Part shown: positions 15,766 to 22,696 of the stretch, piece after piece
Layout of the letters: each line of letters starts with the position of its first letter
How positions within the stretch are numbered: the first letter of the stretch is position 1
Program-made: the position numbers and the translations under genes
DNA from: [Clostridium] clostridioforme AGR2157
Lineage (GTDB): Bacteria > Bacillota > Clostridia > Lachnospirales > Lachnospiraceae
DNA length: 42,928 nt
Direction: 5' to 3'
Assembly: GCF_000424325.1 (NCBI RefSeq)
Contig: NZ_AUJR01000045.1
Span: 1 to 42,928, forward strand
Notes under the pieces: model-generated
What the model was told of the DNA's origin: nothing
Databases searched by the model: none
The model's input: only the letters and a program-made list of their open reading frames with translations

Positions 15766-16770
15766 CTATTTTTGATCTGTCTTTTGTTCCAATTGCTTTA
15801 TTGAATCCAGATAGTCCTGTTCCACTTCACTGAGTGTCCTGGCTTTGTATTTGCGATATTCTGTCGTTGCCTTATCAACCGCCTGTTTGTGGGAAATACT
15901 GCCGTTTCCCTGCAAAAGCTGCTCTCCGCTCATAGTAAGAATCCGATCCAAATGTTCCGCCCAGTCTTTCATCGTCATTGTCTGCTCCCGCTCCGCCTGA
16001 CGCTCCGCAAAATCCAGATAACCGGATACAAGCTGCCCCATTGCACGAAGCTCTTTTTCATCCAGGTAATTCTTGGCGATCACGGCCTCCCGCAGCGTCG
16101 GCTGGCTGCCCGCAAAAGCAGTAAGCCCCATGAACTCTTTCTCCGCATCAGCTCTTGTGTAAATAACCTCTGCCGCAGTCTGACCATGAATCGCATAATG
16201 AATCTTGTTCTGAACCTTTTTGAAAAACTGAATAGATATTTCCGCTTTTGGGTCATAGTCAATACTGGTAGCATAAATCTCCAGCACCTGACGATAGAAC
16301 ACTTTCTCAGATGCCCGGATGTCCCTAATGCGTTCCAGCAGTTCCTTAAAATATCCGCCTCCGCCCAGATTTTTCAAGCGTTCATCATCCAGAGCAAAGC
16401 CTTTTCTCATGTATTCTTTCAAAACTCCGGTTGCCCAAATACGGAACTGAGTGCCTCGTTTGGACTTCACACGATAGCCAACCGAGATAATAACATCGAG
16501 ATTGTAATAATCAACCTGATAAGTTTTTTCGTCCGCCGCAGTTGTTGCAAAATTTGCAACAACTGAATCGCGATTCAGCTCGCCCTCTATAAAAATATTT
16601 TTTATATGCCTTGAAATCGTTGATTTGTCCCTTTGAAATAGTTCCGCCATCTGATCAATCGACAGCCAAACTGTATCGCCGTCGAAGGTGGTCTCAATTT
16701 TTGCCAATCCATCTTCTGTTGTGTAGATAATCATATCTGATTTTTTGTTTGGTGCATCGTTACCGCTCAT
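15766..16770 (-). CDS. rhuM: RhuM family protein
   Basis: A 334-aa cytosolic protein with the RhuM family pattern: 'MIIYTTEDGLAKIETTFDGD', 'VWLSIDQMAELFQRDKSTIS', 'YNLDVIISVGYRVKSKRGTQ' and 'RIWATGVLKEYMRKGFALDD', then a C-terminal Fic/DOC-protein-like helix region ('FMGLTAFAGSQPTLREAVIA'). RhuM genes are found on pathogenicity islands and mobile elements; their function is not established, and the first domain resembles a DNA-binding fold. I chose the ATG at 16770 with GAGGTG 6 bases upstream over a GTG three codons earlier. A long imperfect hairpin lies in its leader. Confidence 0.85.
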   Translation of the reverse strand: MSGNDAPNKKSDMIIYTTEDGLAKIETTFDGDTVWLSIDQMAELFQRDKSTISRHIKNIFIEGELNRDSVVANFATTAADEKTYQVDYYNLDVIISVGYRVKSKRGTQFRIWATGVLKEYMRKGFALDDERLKNLGGGGYFKELLERIRDIRASEKVFYRQVLEIYATSIDYDPKAEISIQFFKKVQNKIHYAIHGQTAAEVIYTRADAEKEFMGLTAFAGSQPTLREAVIAKNYLDEKELRAMGQLVSGYLDFAERQAEREQTMTMKDWAEHLDRILTMSGEQLLQGNGSISHKQAVDKATTEYRKYKARTLSEVEQDYLDSIKQLEQKTDQK

Positions 16771-16797
16771 ATCGTTCACCTCATCAACCTTATGTAC

Positions 16798-16834
16798 CTC
16801 AGTTCAAGAAGGTTGTTTTCCTTCTCAAACTGAG
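16798..16834 (-). promoter_or_regulatory. Hairpin in the rhuM leader
   Basis: CTCAGTTCAAGAAGG and CCTTCTCAAACTGAG can pair over 13 of 15 positions around a 7-base loop. It ends about 28 bases upstream of the rhuM start. No T-run follows on either side, so it is a poor terminator; it may be an operator or leader structure. Confidence 0.45.
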
Positions 16835-16862
16835 TTTGGACACTTATTTCACGATTATTATA

Positions 16863-17039
16863 TCATGCAGCTTTTCTGCCTGCAATACATGATTTGATTG
16901 TTTTTTCTGACATGCTGCCATCATCTTGCCGATTCAACATATCCTTTGGATCGGGCAGATTATCCAAGTCTAAGTCTGCTGCATATTTTTCAATCAGACT
17001 TGCCATCAAATCCGCAAAACCGCTCCATTCATCTCTCAT
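16863..17039 (-). CDS. Small conserved-looking hypothetical protein
   Basis: 58 aa, starting MRDEWSGFADLMASLIEKYA and rich in acidic residues ('DLDLDNLPDPKD'). GGAGG lies 10 bases before the ATG at 17039; a TTG two codons earlier is less likely. I do not recognise a family. It lies between the VapE-type gene and rhuM on the same strand and is probably part of the same element. No membrane segment or signal. Confidence 0.5.
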   Translation of the reverse strand: MRDEWSGFADLMASLIEKYAADLDLDNLPDPKDMLNRQDDGSMSEKTIKSCIAGRKAA

Positions 17040-17082
17040 AGGCAAATATCCTCCATAAATGAATTGAGCCTGACAAAGCCTG

Positions 17083-17416
17083 CGGCAACGAAGTCCGGCA
17101 ACGAACCCCGAAAAACCTGCAAACGAATATCCGGCTCCCTGTTTTTCCTTTCCTGATTTTCTTTGATTTCTTTGTTGCTTTCGTTGTCATAAATAAAAAT
17201 AAATAGAAGAAGATGAAGAAATACCTTGATATTACGGCATTTCCGGCATCCTCCAAAGGGATTTTTCCGGTAACGAACCCGGCAACAAACCGGCAACCTG
17301 CCCGGCAACAGACCGCAAATTTTAAGCGATCCACTCTTTGGGAAGCTCCAACTGGCGGCATTCTTCCTCCGTCAGCTCCACAAATCCGCTTTCGTTGCCG
17401 GGGATTTCGTTGCCGG
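17083..17416. repeat. Cluster of CCGGCAAC / GTTGCCGG octamers
   Basis: The octamer CCGGCAAC occurs at 17095, 17279, 17290 and 17302, with near-copies at 17082 (GCGGCAAC) and 17267 (CCGGTAAC), and in reverse as GTTGCCGG at 17394 and 17409. Three copies at 17279-17309 are 11-12 bases apart, about one helix turn. The cluster straddles the 3' end of the VapE-type gene and the gap after it. It looks iteron-like; the two reverse copies are inside codons for Gly-Asn-Glu. Confidence 0.55.
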
Positions 17417-18272
17417 AACCGGATTCCCGTTCCCAGCCCCTCTGCCTGCCGTACCCGGCGAACATCCTCGGATTGGAAAAAGGCTTCCAGCCGGTCACAG
17501 CGAACTCATGGTGCATGGCTTCCCTGTAAAGCTGTTTGGAACAGACCATACTGCCGGTATACGTCTCCAGAAAGCCGATGATCTGCCCGGCTTCGGTGTC
17601 CTCCGGCATGAAGTCTTTCTGCACTGCCACAAGCTGTTTCTGTATTTCTTTACTGAATTTCATGGAATACTGTCCACTCCAGTAGACCGTCATGGCTTCC
17701 GCCCATACCTGCAGCAGGTACTCCCTTGAAGCGTCCTCGTCCTCCAGAATGTGAACCTCCGCTTCCTCCGGGTAGACCATGACCGGCAAAAAACGCCGGT
17801 TGCCCGCCCGGTCAAGGGGCAGGAAGTCCAGTGTGTTGGAAGTGCCGCCGAACACGCACTGGCGCAGCCGGTATTTGGGCTGTGCTTCATATGGCGTCCG
17901 GTAGGTTTCCTTCTGCCTGCTGATAAAGGAGCGGATTTCCTCAATGCTCTTTGCGCTGTGGGTTGCCAGCATCTCCGGCATTTCCAGTATCCAGTGGCCC
18001 TGCAGCTTCGTGAATACCTTATCATCATCCAGCCGCTTCAGATCGTCGCTGAACCATTCGTCCTCGATTGCCAGCAGCCGGAAAAAGGTAGATTTTCCGG
18101 CTCCCTGGCCTCCCACCAGGCAGAGCATTTCCTCATATTTGCAGCCGGGGGAGAATACCCGCCGGATCGCCCCAAACAGGAAATGCCGGAATACTTTGCA
18201 GCTATGGCGGCATTTCCGGCACAGTTCGTTATAGGTGACACGGTTGCGGTCATTCAGGAAGAAAGCCAGTTC
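17322..18272 (-). pseudogene. VapE-type (virulence-associated E) helicase-like protein, N-terminally truncated
   Basis: Clear VapE family sequence: Walker A 'LCLVGGQGAGKSTFFRLLA', 'KVFTKLQGHWILEMPEM', 'EEIRSFISRQKETYRTPYEA', 'RQCVFGGTSNTLDFLPLDRA' and 'GNRRFLPVMV'. Homologues are several hundred residues longer, with an N-terminal primase-type part. Here the frame is open only back to 18272, where an in-frame stop occurs, and no primase domain is found upstream. The first in-frame ATG (18128) lies just before the Walker motif and would give 268 aa. The family drives replication of phages, satellites and integrative elements; this copy has probably lost that role. Confidence 0.8.
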
Positions 18273-18417
18273 TTACCTGCGTTTTTTACTTATTCTCGGC
18301 ATTTGCTGTTCCCTCCATTTTACTGTCATGTTTCGGTGTCATTTTTGAGCGTTTTCCCCTCCGTATGCCCCTTAAAAAAGAGCGGTAATCATCTGGTCAG
18401 GGGAAGCTGCCTTTCCC

Positions 18418-18641
18418 TCATTTGTTGCTTTCCGGTACGATTCCGGGACCTTTTGCCATCCAGTCAAAGAACGCTTTTTTACTGACCTTAATCAGCCTTC
18501 CGCTACGGAAGGCCGGGAATCCCGGCGTGTGAACCAGCTCGTAGGCGCTCACTCTGGAAATTCCCTAATACGCTGGATATCCGCCACATCCAGCACCAGA
18601 GGGAGATCGTCATAGCTTTTCAGTCTCTTGTTTTCACTCAT
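18418..18641 (-). pseudogene. Excisionase-like HTH protein with frameshift
   Basis: AGGAGG precedes an ATG at 18641 and the frame reads MSENKRLKSYDDLPLVLDVA then DIQRI. It runs into 'REFPE' and a stop. In another frame the protein continues 'GISRVSAYELVHTPGFPAFR' and 'SGRLIKVSKKAFFDWMAKGP'. Together they make a MerR/excisionase-type helix-turn-helix (HTH_17) protein of about 73 aa, with one frameshift near 18570 at the position of the first recognition helix. It is probably the element's excisionase or regulator, now broken unless the base is a sequencing error. Confidence 0.75.
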
Positions 18642-19005
18642 TTTGTTGTTCCTCCTGTTATTAAATTTGATAAAATCTCTGTTTCCTTTCGCCGTTCTGT
18701 CTGACAGCCGTTATCCTCATAGCCGCATCCCTGCGGCTGCCCCATTCCTGCGGCGTATCCCGTGTATTGGCACGCTCCCCGGCTCGGTATCTTTCCGATT
18801 TTCCGGCTCCCGGCGCTGCTTCCCCTCACGGTCATATCCCTGTCAGACGGTCATTTACTTGTCAAGGTACTACATGTAACGAAATTACCATGTGCCAATT
18901 ATCATATTGGATCAAACTTGACAAATCAATGTTTTTGCGGTACTCTGTATGTAACGAATTGAACTTTATTATGAAATTACCATAAGCATTGAGAAGAACG
19001 AACCT
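18642..19005. other. Non-coding divergent region with imperfect direct repeats
   Basis: No gene is seen. The last 150 bases hold two related blocks: GGTACT-N2-3-ATGTAACGAA at about 18867-18883 and 18939-18957, and GAAATTACCAT at 18881-18891 and 18973-18983. They lie between the excisionase-like gene and the zinc-finger gene and look like a duplicated regulator-binding region. Confidence 0.45.
18918..18946 (+). promoter_or_regulatory. Possible promoter of the zinc-finger gene
   Basis: TTGACA (18918-18923) is followed after 17 bases by TACTCT, a weak -10. It lies about 60 bases upstream of the coding start and overlaps the repeated blocks, so binding there could control it. Confidence 0.4.
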
Positions 19006-20049
19006 ATGGAATTTGCATTTAACCGGCATGAACCGGTCTATGACCGGATTTTGTTCGTCCTGACACTGGACAGGCAGAAAATGAAAGAGCGTATTTTGAT
19101 AGGCGAGGAGACACAAATCCGTTTCCGTCTGCAAGGGGATATGGATACGGATTTACTCTGTGACGCCATCCGGCCTCTGGGGACATTTCTTTCTGAATTT
19201 GAACATGACCCGGACGGGGAATGGAACCGTTTGGGACTGTCCCAGCTGCGGGAAGCCCTGCACTCGAACCGCTGGAAGCAGCCTGCATTGGAACAGGCCG
19301 CCGGAGAATTTCTGTCAAAAAAATATCTCACCGGCGATCCGGTGAGAATGTATGCGGCGTTCCGTACCTGGAACGAGTATCTGCGTGCCAGGGAGCCACG
19401 GGACAGACTGGCCGCCTGTGACCGCTTTATCAGTAAAATGAACGGTTTTACAGCCATATTTATGGAAGCCCCGCCGCTGGAATTTGACCCGGATACCGGC
19501 AAACCCCAACGGCCGAATATCTCCCATCGGATATGGGGATCGGTGCCAGCCGGGGATACCCGGCTTGACCTCTGGTATCCCGACAATAAGAGAGGGGCTG
19601 AATGCGTTGCCGCTGATGTGTCCCTCCATCCTTTGATCATCTATTATCTGAACCGGCTTTCCGACTGGGGCTTATATATTAGGAAATGTAAAACCTGCGG
19701 AAAAATCTTCCTTGCTAGGAGCCAGCGCTATGAATTATGCAGTGAGAAATGCCGGAAAGCACAGGCGCTCGAAAACAAGCGGGAGTTTGATAAACGGGCC
19801 AAAGATAACAAATATGATCTTGTTTATAAAAACGAATGCCAGCACTGGCGCAATATCATCAATAAGGCAAAGAAAAATCCTGACTTCCCGGCTGACCGGC
19901 TGGAAGAAATGCAGGCAGCCTTTAAAGCGTTCAAAAAGGAAGCCCTGCAAAGGAAACGGGCGATCAAAACGGAAAAAGCCAGCCCGAAAGAATTTACGGG
20001 CTGGCTCCTGCAGCAAAGCAATATCATTTTGGATTTGGCGGAACACTGA
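19006..20049 (+). CDS. Element-borne protein with C-terminal zinc-finger motif (DUF6076-like)
   Basis: 347 aa. Residues 1-225 show no motif I can assign ('ERILIGEETQIRFRLQGDMD' near the start). Then a likely zinc knuckle, 'CKTCGKIFLARSQRYELCSE' followed by KC, as in CGNR and DUF6076-type proteins, followed by a basic helical region ('KAFKKEALQRKRAIKTEKAS'). Proteins of this build are common on clostridial mobile elements; their function is unknown, and the finger suggests nucleic-acid binding. It is the only plus-strand gene in this part. The start lacks a strong ribosome site; a Met at residue 26 is an alternative. Confidence 0.6.
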   Translation: MEFAFNRHEPVYDRILFVLTLDRQKMKERILIGEETQIRFRLQGDMDTDLLCDAIRPLGTFLSEFEHDPDGEWNRLGLSQLREALHSNRWKQPALEQAAGEFLSKKYLTGDPVRMYAAFRTWNEYLRAREPRDRLAACDRFISKMNGFTAIFMEAPPLEFDPDTGKPQRPNISHRIWGSVPAGDTRLDLWYPDNKRGAECVAADVSLHPLIIYYLNRLSDWGLYIRKCKTCGKIFLARSQRYELCSEKCRKAQALENKREFDKRAKDNKYDLVYKNECQHWRNIINKAKKNPDFPADRLEEMQAAFKAFKKEALQRKRAIKTEKASPKEFTGWLLQQSNIILDLAEH

Positions 20050-20260
20050 CAAGGTGGCCTGCTGGACGCTCCCCCTTGTTTCTGTATCCGCCATAAGGGA
20101 AGTAGGTTTCCATGACAGAATCCGTAATCCCATTCTTATAAATTTTCCGTATGTCTGTGATTGTTTCGGGAGGTGTATGCTTCAGGTATTCCAGCAGCTC
20201 CGCCCGGCTGTTCATAATAAGGCAGCGCTGGCCCTCCCACCGTTCAACCCGGTATCTCAT
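20024..20260 (-). CDS. Small element protein, unknown function
   Basis: 78 aa starting MRYRVERWEGQRCLIMNSRA, with 'ELLEYLKHTPPETITDIRKI'. AAGGAGG precedes the ATG at 20260; an earlier in-frame ATG overlaps that site. I recognise no domain. It overlaps the 3' end of the convergent zinc-finger gene by 26 bases and follows a short fragment on the same strand whose stop overlaps its ribosome site. Confidence 0.55.
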   Translation of the reverse strand: MRYRVERWEGQRCLIMNSRAELLEYLKHTPPETITDIRKIYKNGITDSVMETYFPYGGYRNKGERPAGHLVSVPPNPK

Positions 20261-20270
20261 GGCAGCCTCC

Positions 20271-20348
20271 TTATACATAAATCATTTCGTGCAGGATGAT
20301 TTCTTCCGCCCGGCTGCGGATGGAATTGGCGGCCCGAACCCAGTCCAT
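20271..20348 (-). pseudogene. Short coding fragment upstream of the small element protein
   Basis: MDWVRAANSIRSRAEEIILH then EMIYV and a stop overlapping the next gene's ribosome site. The frame continues upstream without a start to about 20370 (ELKRTSQ before the Met), where the rlmCD-tail fragment ends. It looks like the C-terminal end of a small protein whose front was lost at the junction. Confidence 0.4.
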
Positions 20349-20362
20349 TTGGGAAGTGCGCT

Positions 20363-20560
20363 TCAATTCTCGGTTTTCTGCTTCACCTGAGCGATATACA
20401 AACTGCTGACCTTGAGTCCGGTATGCTCAATCACATCATCTTTGATCTCCTGGTAGGTAGCTTTCTTCTCTGCATCGGTCAAATCCAGCTCGTCCATGCT
20501 CAAATCCACCTCGATATGTTGCTTTGCATTAAGTTTGGACAAAAGACATACCACCTCCAC
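20363..20560 (-). pseudogene. rlmCD (23S rRNA uracil methyltransferase) C-terminal tail fragment
   Basis: The 65 codons read 'VEVVCLLSKLNAKQHIEVDL', then 'SMDELDLTDAEKKATYQEIK' and 'HTGLKVSSLYIAQVKQK', the C-terminal extension found on many clostridial RlmCD-annotated proteins, where phages and integrative elements insert and restore the reading frame. It starts with GTG at 20560 and is open only seven codons further back to a stop. It ends prematurely in 'TEN', where intact tails run about 35 residues longer. It is too short to be an enzyme. It marks an attachment junction between the element on its left and the prophage on its right. Confidence 0.65.
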
Positions 20561-20746
20561 ATTCCCTGTAAGCCGATATCAAAAAACCATGTGTGCTACA
20601 CAATATTATAGCGTAACTTATTATCTTTTAAAATAAGGGATTTTAAAGAAATAGAAAAACCAGAAGTACTATAGCGTAACCAGGCGTGTTAAAGAAAAAC
20701 TTGTGCAAGGTAGGCAAATGGTAGTCATTGCCTACCAAATATTATA

Positions 20747-20777
20747 GGCGGGCCCGGTTCATCCGGTACCCGCCTTT
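20747..20777 (+). terminator. GC-rich hairpin, possible terminator
   Basis: GGCGGG with an inner CCGG pairs with CCGG and CCCGCC, followed by TTT only. Direction is uncertain. Confidence 0.45.
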
Positions 20778-20958
20778 CACATATAATTAAGAAGCAGATA
20801 GTCCATATATCATCAGATCATATATACACGAACAACAGTTCAATCCTTCATTGACATTTTTGTAAATTTCCCATATACTATAAGTACAGACAGGGCGTTC
20901 TATATACCTGCGTAACTGAATCAACATTTGAGCGACATGCAATGTCACTAAGCGCAGG

Positions 20959-20990
20959 AACCGCCATGAGGCGGTTTTCGTATTTTTTTT
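20959..20990 (+). terminator. Intrinsic terminator upstream of the Panacea gene
   Basis: AACCGCC pairs with GGCGGTT around ATGA, followed by TTCGTATTTTTTTT. It would stop plus-strand transcription about 40 bases before the Panacea gene, so that gene needs a promoter inside the gap or depends on read-through. Confidence 0.7.
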
Positions 20991-21029
20991 CAAAGCCTGC
21001 ATAATAATAAGTGAGGAGGTGTCTATGTT

Positions 21030-21491
21030 ATGGTCAATGCTTTAATCATTGGAAATACTATATTAGATAGGGCCTTTAAAGAGGACAAAGATATCACGCC
21101 AATGAAACTCCAAAAACTAATTTTTTGTTTGTATAAAGAATATTACAAGTCCACCGGCCGTGCGCTATTCGATGAACGGTTTGAAGCATGGAAATATGGC
21201 CCAGTACTCAGAAGCGTGTATGATGAGTTTAAGAGTTCTGGCTCTAATTCAATAAAGCGCTTTTCTATATCAGACGATGGAAAAGTGTATGTGGCCGATA
21301 CGTCCTCATCGCCTCTTTTTAGGGAAGCGTTTGACAAGGTTTGGGAAAATTATAGTGATTATGACGGAATCGTTTTGTCGTCTTTTACCCACAAATCCAA
21401 TACTGCCTGGAGAAAAGCAATAGATAAGAGAAAAATCTACTTGGACGATAATGATATCGCCGGTGAGGAGGATTATATTGTCTCAAACTGA
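21030..21491 (+). CDS. Panacea/SocA-like (DUF4065) protein, putative antitoxin
   Basis: A 153-aa cytosolic protein with the Panacea signature: 'DITPMKLQKLIFCLYKEYYK', 'GRALFDERFEAWKYGPVLRS', 'VYDEF', and the later 'SFTHKSNTAWRKA'. Panacea domains occur in antitoxins that neutralise many unrelated toxins, including small membrane proteins, and in SocA, an adaptor-like antitoxin. GAGGAGGTG lies upstream of the ATG. The next gene overlaps its end by 14 bases and encodes a small membrane protein, the usual two-gene layout. It reads against the prophage late genes at the attachment end, a common site for phage cargo. Confidence 0.8.
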   Translation: MVNALIIGNTILDRAFKEDKDITPMKLQKLIFCLYKEYYKSTGRALFDERFEAWKYGPVLRSVYDEFKSSGSNSIKRFSISDDGKVYVADTSSSPLFREAFDKVWENYSDYDGIVLSSFTHKSNTAWRKAIDKRKIYLDDNDIAGEEDYIVSN

Positions 21492-21819
21492 TAATGACTT
21501 TCTTTTTGGTAGGCCTCTTAAAGAAGAAGATGAGCCCCTTGACAAAGCACAGTTTAACCAAATAGATCCCTTGCTTGTAAGGCAGCTCGAAATTGGAGAA
21601 CGTGATAAGACGAGAAAAGATAAACGCTATTTCAGTGCTTTTAAATTAATCGTAGGTTGTTTGGTGATACTCGGGATAATATTTGTAATCGATGTTATTA
21701 CAAGCGCAACTCTGAAGCATCAACCTTCTTCTATTACAAAGGATATAATAGAGATTATAAAGACTCTTTTATTTACGTTAAGTGGCTATCTGTTTGCAAA
21801 AAAAGAATCGGAAAATTAA
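21478..21819 (+). CDS. Small two-helix membrane protein, putative toxin partner
   Basis: 113 aa from a TTG start at 21478, which has GAGGAGG 7 bases upstream; an ATG at 21451 lies deep inside the previous gene. Residues 1-54 are charged and probably cytosolic. 'FKLIVGCLVILGIIFVIDVI' (about 55-75) is a strong transmembrane helix, and a second hydrophobic stretch, 'IIEIIKTLLFTLSGYLF', spans about 90-106, with a short charged tail. I recognise no family. Overlap with the Panacea gene implies co-translation; membrane toxins are known Panacea partners. Toxicity is inference. Confidence 0.6.
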   Translation: MSQTDNDFLFGRPLKEEDEPLDKAQFNQIDPLLVRQLEIGERDKTRKDKRYFSAFKLIVGCLVILGIIFVIDVITSATLKHQPSSITKDIIEIIKTLLFTLSGYLFAKKESEN

Positions 21820-21846
21820 GGCGGCTCATAAAAGGCCGCCCTTTCT
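21820..21846 (+). terminator. Terminator of the Panacea unit, also facing the lysis genes
   Basis: GGCGGC (21820-21825) pairs with GCCGCC (21835-21840), followed by CTTTCTAT. It starts at the base after the stop codon and lies between convergent units. Confidence 0.65.
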
Positions 21847-21867
21847 ATATACATGATATCTTATGCC

Positions 21868-22641
21868 TTACCACTCAAACACATACCGTCGATTTACCAT
21901 GTCATACTCCTCCGCAATCCGCAGTGCACCCCTGGCATCCGTAATCATGCACTTGCCCTCGTTGGAGCCCTTGACCGGGCAGAGTAAAAATGCCTCGCCG
22001 GAGGGGTCCACCTGGTATCCGGTCAGCATGTACCCTTCGCTGTCAAACAGATACCATCCCCATGTCCTTCGCTCCATCTCCTGGAGCCAGTACCAACCGT
22101 TAGCTGCATGGCCGCCATCTGCAAACTGATACCACCAGCGCTGGCCGTCTGCGGCCGGCTGGAAGCCCTGGGTGTATGTCACCGGGACCGGCGTGTAGTC
22201 GATGTCGCAGAGCTTTAATGCCTTCTGCCAGGGCGTGGCCGTCACACGGCTCTGGATAGTCCCATAGTTGATACCCTTGGCCTCGATGCAATATCCATCG
22301 CCTATGTACACCCCGATGTGTCCCGGCTTCCACACCGCCCAGCCTACCATGGACTCGTCCAGATGGTCGATGCCCACCCGCTCCACCGCGGTGTCATGGT
22401 AGTTGTAGCTGCCGCGCAGGATGCCGGTGTACCAGCTGATGAGGCCACTACAGTCCGTACAACGCTGGCCTATGTACTTGGCCGCCTTGGCCTTGTAAGT
22501 AGATGTGTATGTGCCTGGGTTCTCCCGGGCCAACCTGTCCAGTATGGCCTGGGTAAGGACCTCTCCTTTTGCGCCATAAACGTAAGGTGTTCCCAGCTTG
22601 TCCTTGCAGTGCTGAATTAATCCTGCTGATGTTTTACTCAT
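21868..22641 (-). CDS. Phage endolysin, NlpC/P60 domain with C-terminal wall-binding repeats
   Basis: 257 aa. The NlpC/P60 peptidase spans about residues 1-150, with the catalytic Cys in 'RCTDCSGLISWYTG', His in 'KPGHIGVYIGDGYC' and the polar residue region 'IEAKGINYGTIQSR'. Behind a linker, aromatic repeats ('GQRWWYQFADGGHAANGWYW', 'TWGWYLFDSEGYMLTGYQ') resemble choline-binding-type wall-anchoring modules. It cuts peptide bonds in the host wall at lysis. There is no signal peptide, so the holin is needed. GGAGGT precedes the ATG. A terminator and two palindromes separate it from the upstream lysis genes, which is unusual. Confidence 0.92.
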   Translation of the reverse strand: MSKTSAGLIQHCKDKLGTPYVYGAKGEVLTQAILDRLARENPGTYTSTYKAKAAKYIGQRCTDCSGLISWYTGILRGSYNYHDTAVERVGIDHLDESMVGWAVWKPGHIGVYIGDGYCIEAKGINYGTIQSRVTATPWQKALKLCDIDYTPVPVTYTQGFQPAADGQRWWYQFADGGHAANGWYWLQEMERRTWGWYLFDSEGYMLTGYQVDPSGEAFLLCPVKGSNEGKCMITDARGALRIAEEYDMVNRRYVFEW

Positions 22642-22665
22642 ATCGTACCTCCAATCAAAAGATAA

Positions 22666-22688
22666 GGCCTGGGACTTACTCCCAGGCC
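22666..22688 (-). terminator. Hairpin terminator upstream of the endolysin gene
   Basis: GGCCTGGGA pairs with TCCCAGGCC around a 5-base loop. On the minus strand it is followed by TTATCTTTTG. It would end transcripts coming from the holin side about 25 bases before the endolysin start. Confidence 0.7.
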
Positions 22689-22696
22689 ATAAAAAG

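Larger units (their letters stand above)
13890..20560. mobile_element. Decayed integrative element with large serine recombinase
   Basis: This region holds a large serine recombinase, a RhuM protein, a truncated VapE-type protein, an excisionase-like HTH gene with a frameshift, a zinc-finger protein and small phage/element-type proteins, ending in an rlmCD-tail fragment. The parts are those of a small integrative or satellite element whose replication and excision genes are broken. Exact ends are not visible: the left end is placed near the recombinase 3' end, the right end at the rlmCD-tail junction. Confidence 0.5.
20561..21029. other. Non-coding prophage-end region with short repeats and hairpins
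   Basis: No convincing gene. It holds two copies of ATAGCGTAAC (20607-20616 and 20671-20680, 64 bases apart) with a third GCGTAAC near 20910, a hairpin GGTAGGCAA/TTGCCTACC (20709-20736), a second hairpin GGCGGG...CCCGCC (20747-20774), and a terminator at 20959. The content fits an attachment region or the space behind a late operon. Confidence 0.5.

Noticed and set aside
17029-17361. Minus-strand frames in the gap after the VapE-type gene
   Set aside because: Low-complexity hydrophobic and basic translation with no ribosome site; the octamer repeats account for the regularity.
17751-18485. 244-codon plus-strand frame opposite the VapE-type and HTH genes
   Set aside because: The VapE and HTH motifs are on the other strand; this frame shows composition typical of a complement shadow.
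20787-21002. 71-codon minus-strand frame in the prophage-end gap
   Set aside because: It overlaps a terminator hairpin, lacks a ribosome site and shows no conserved features.
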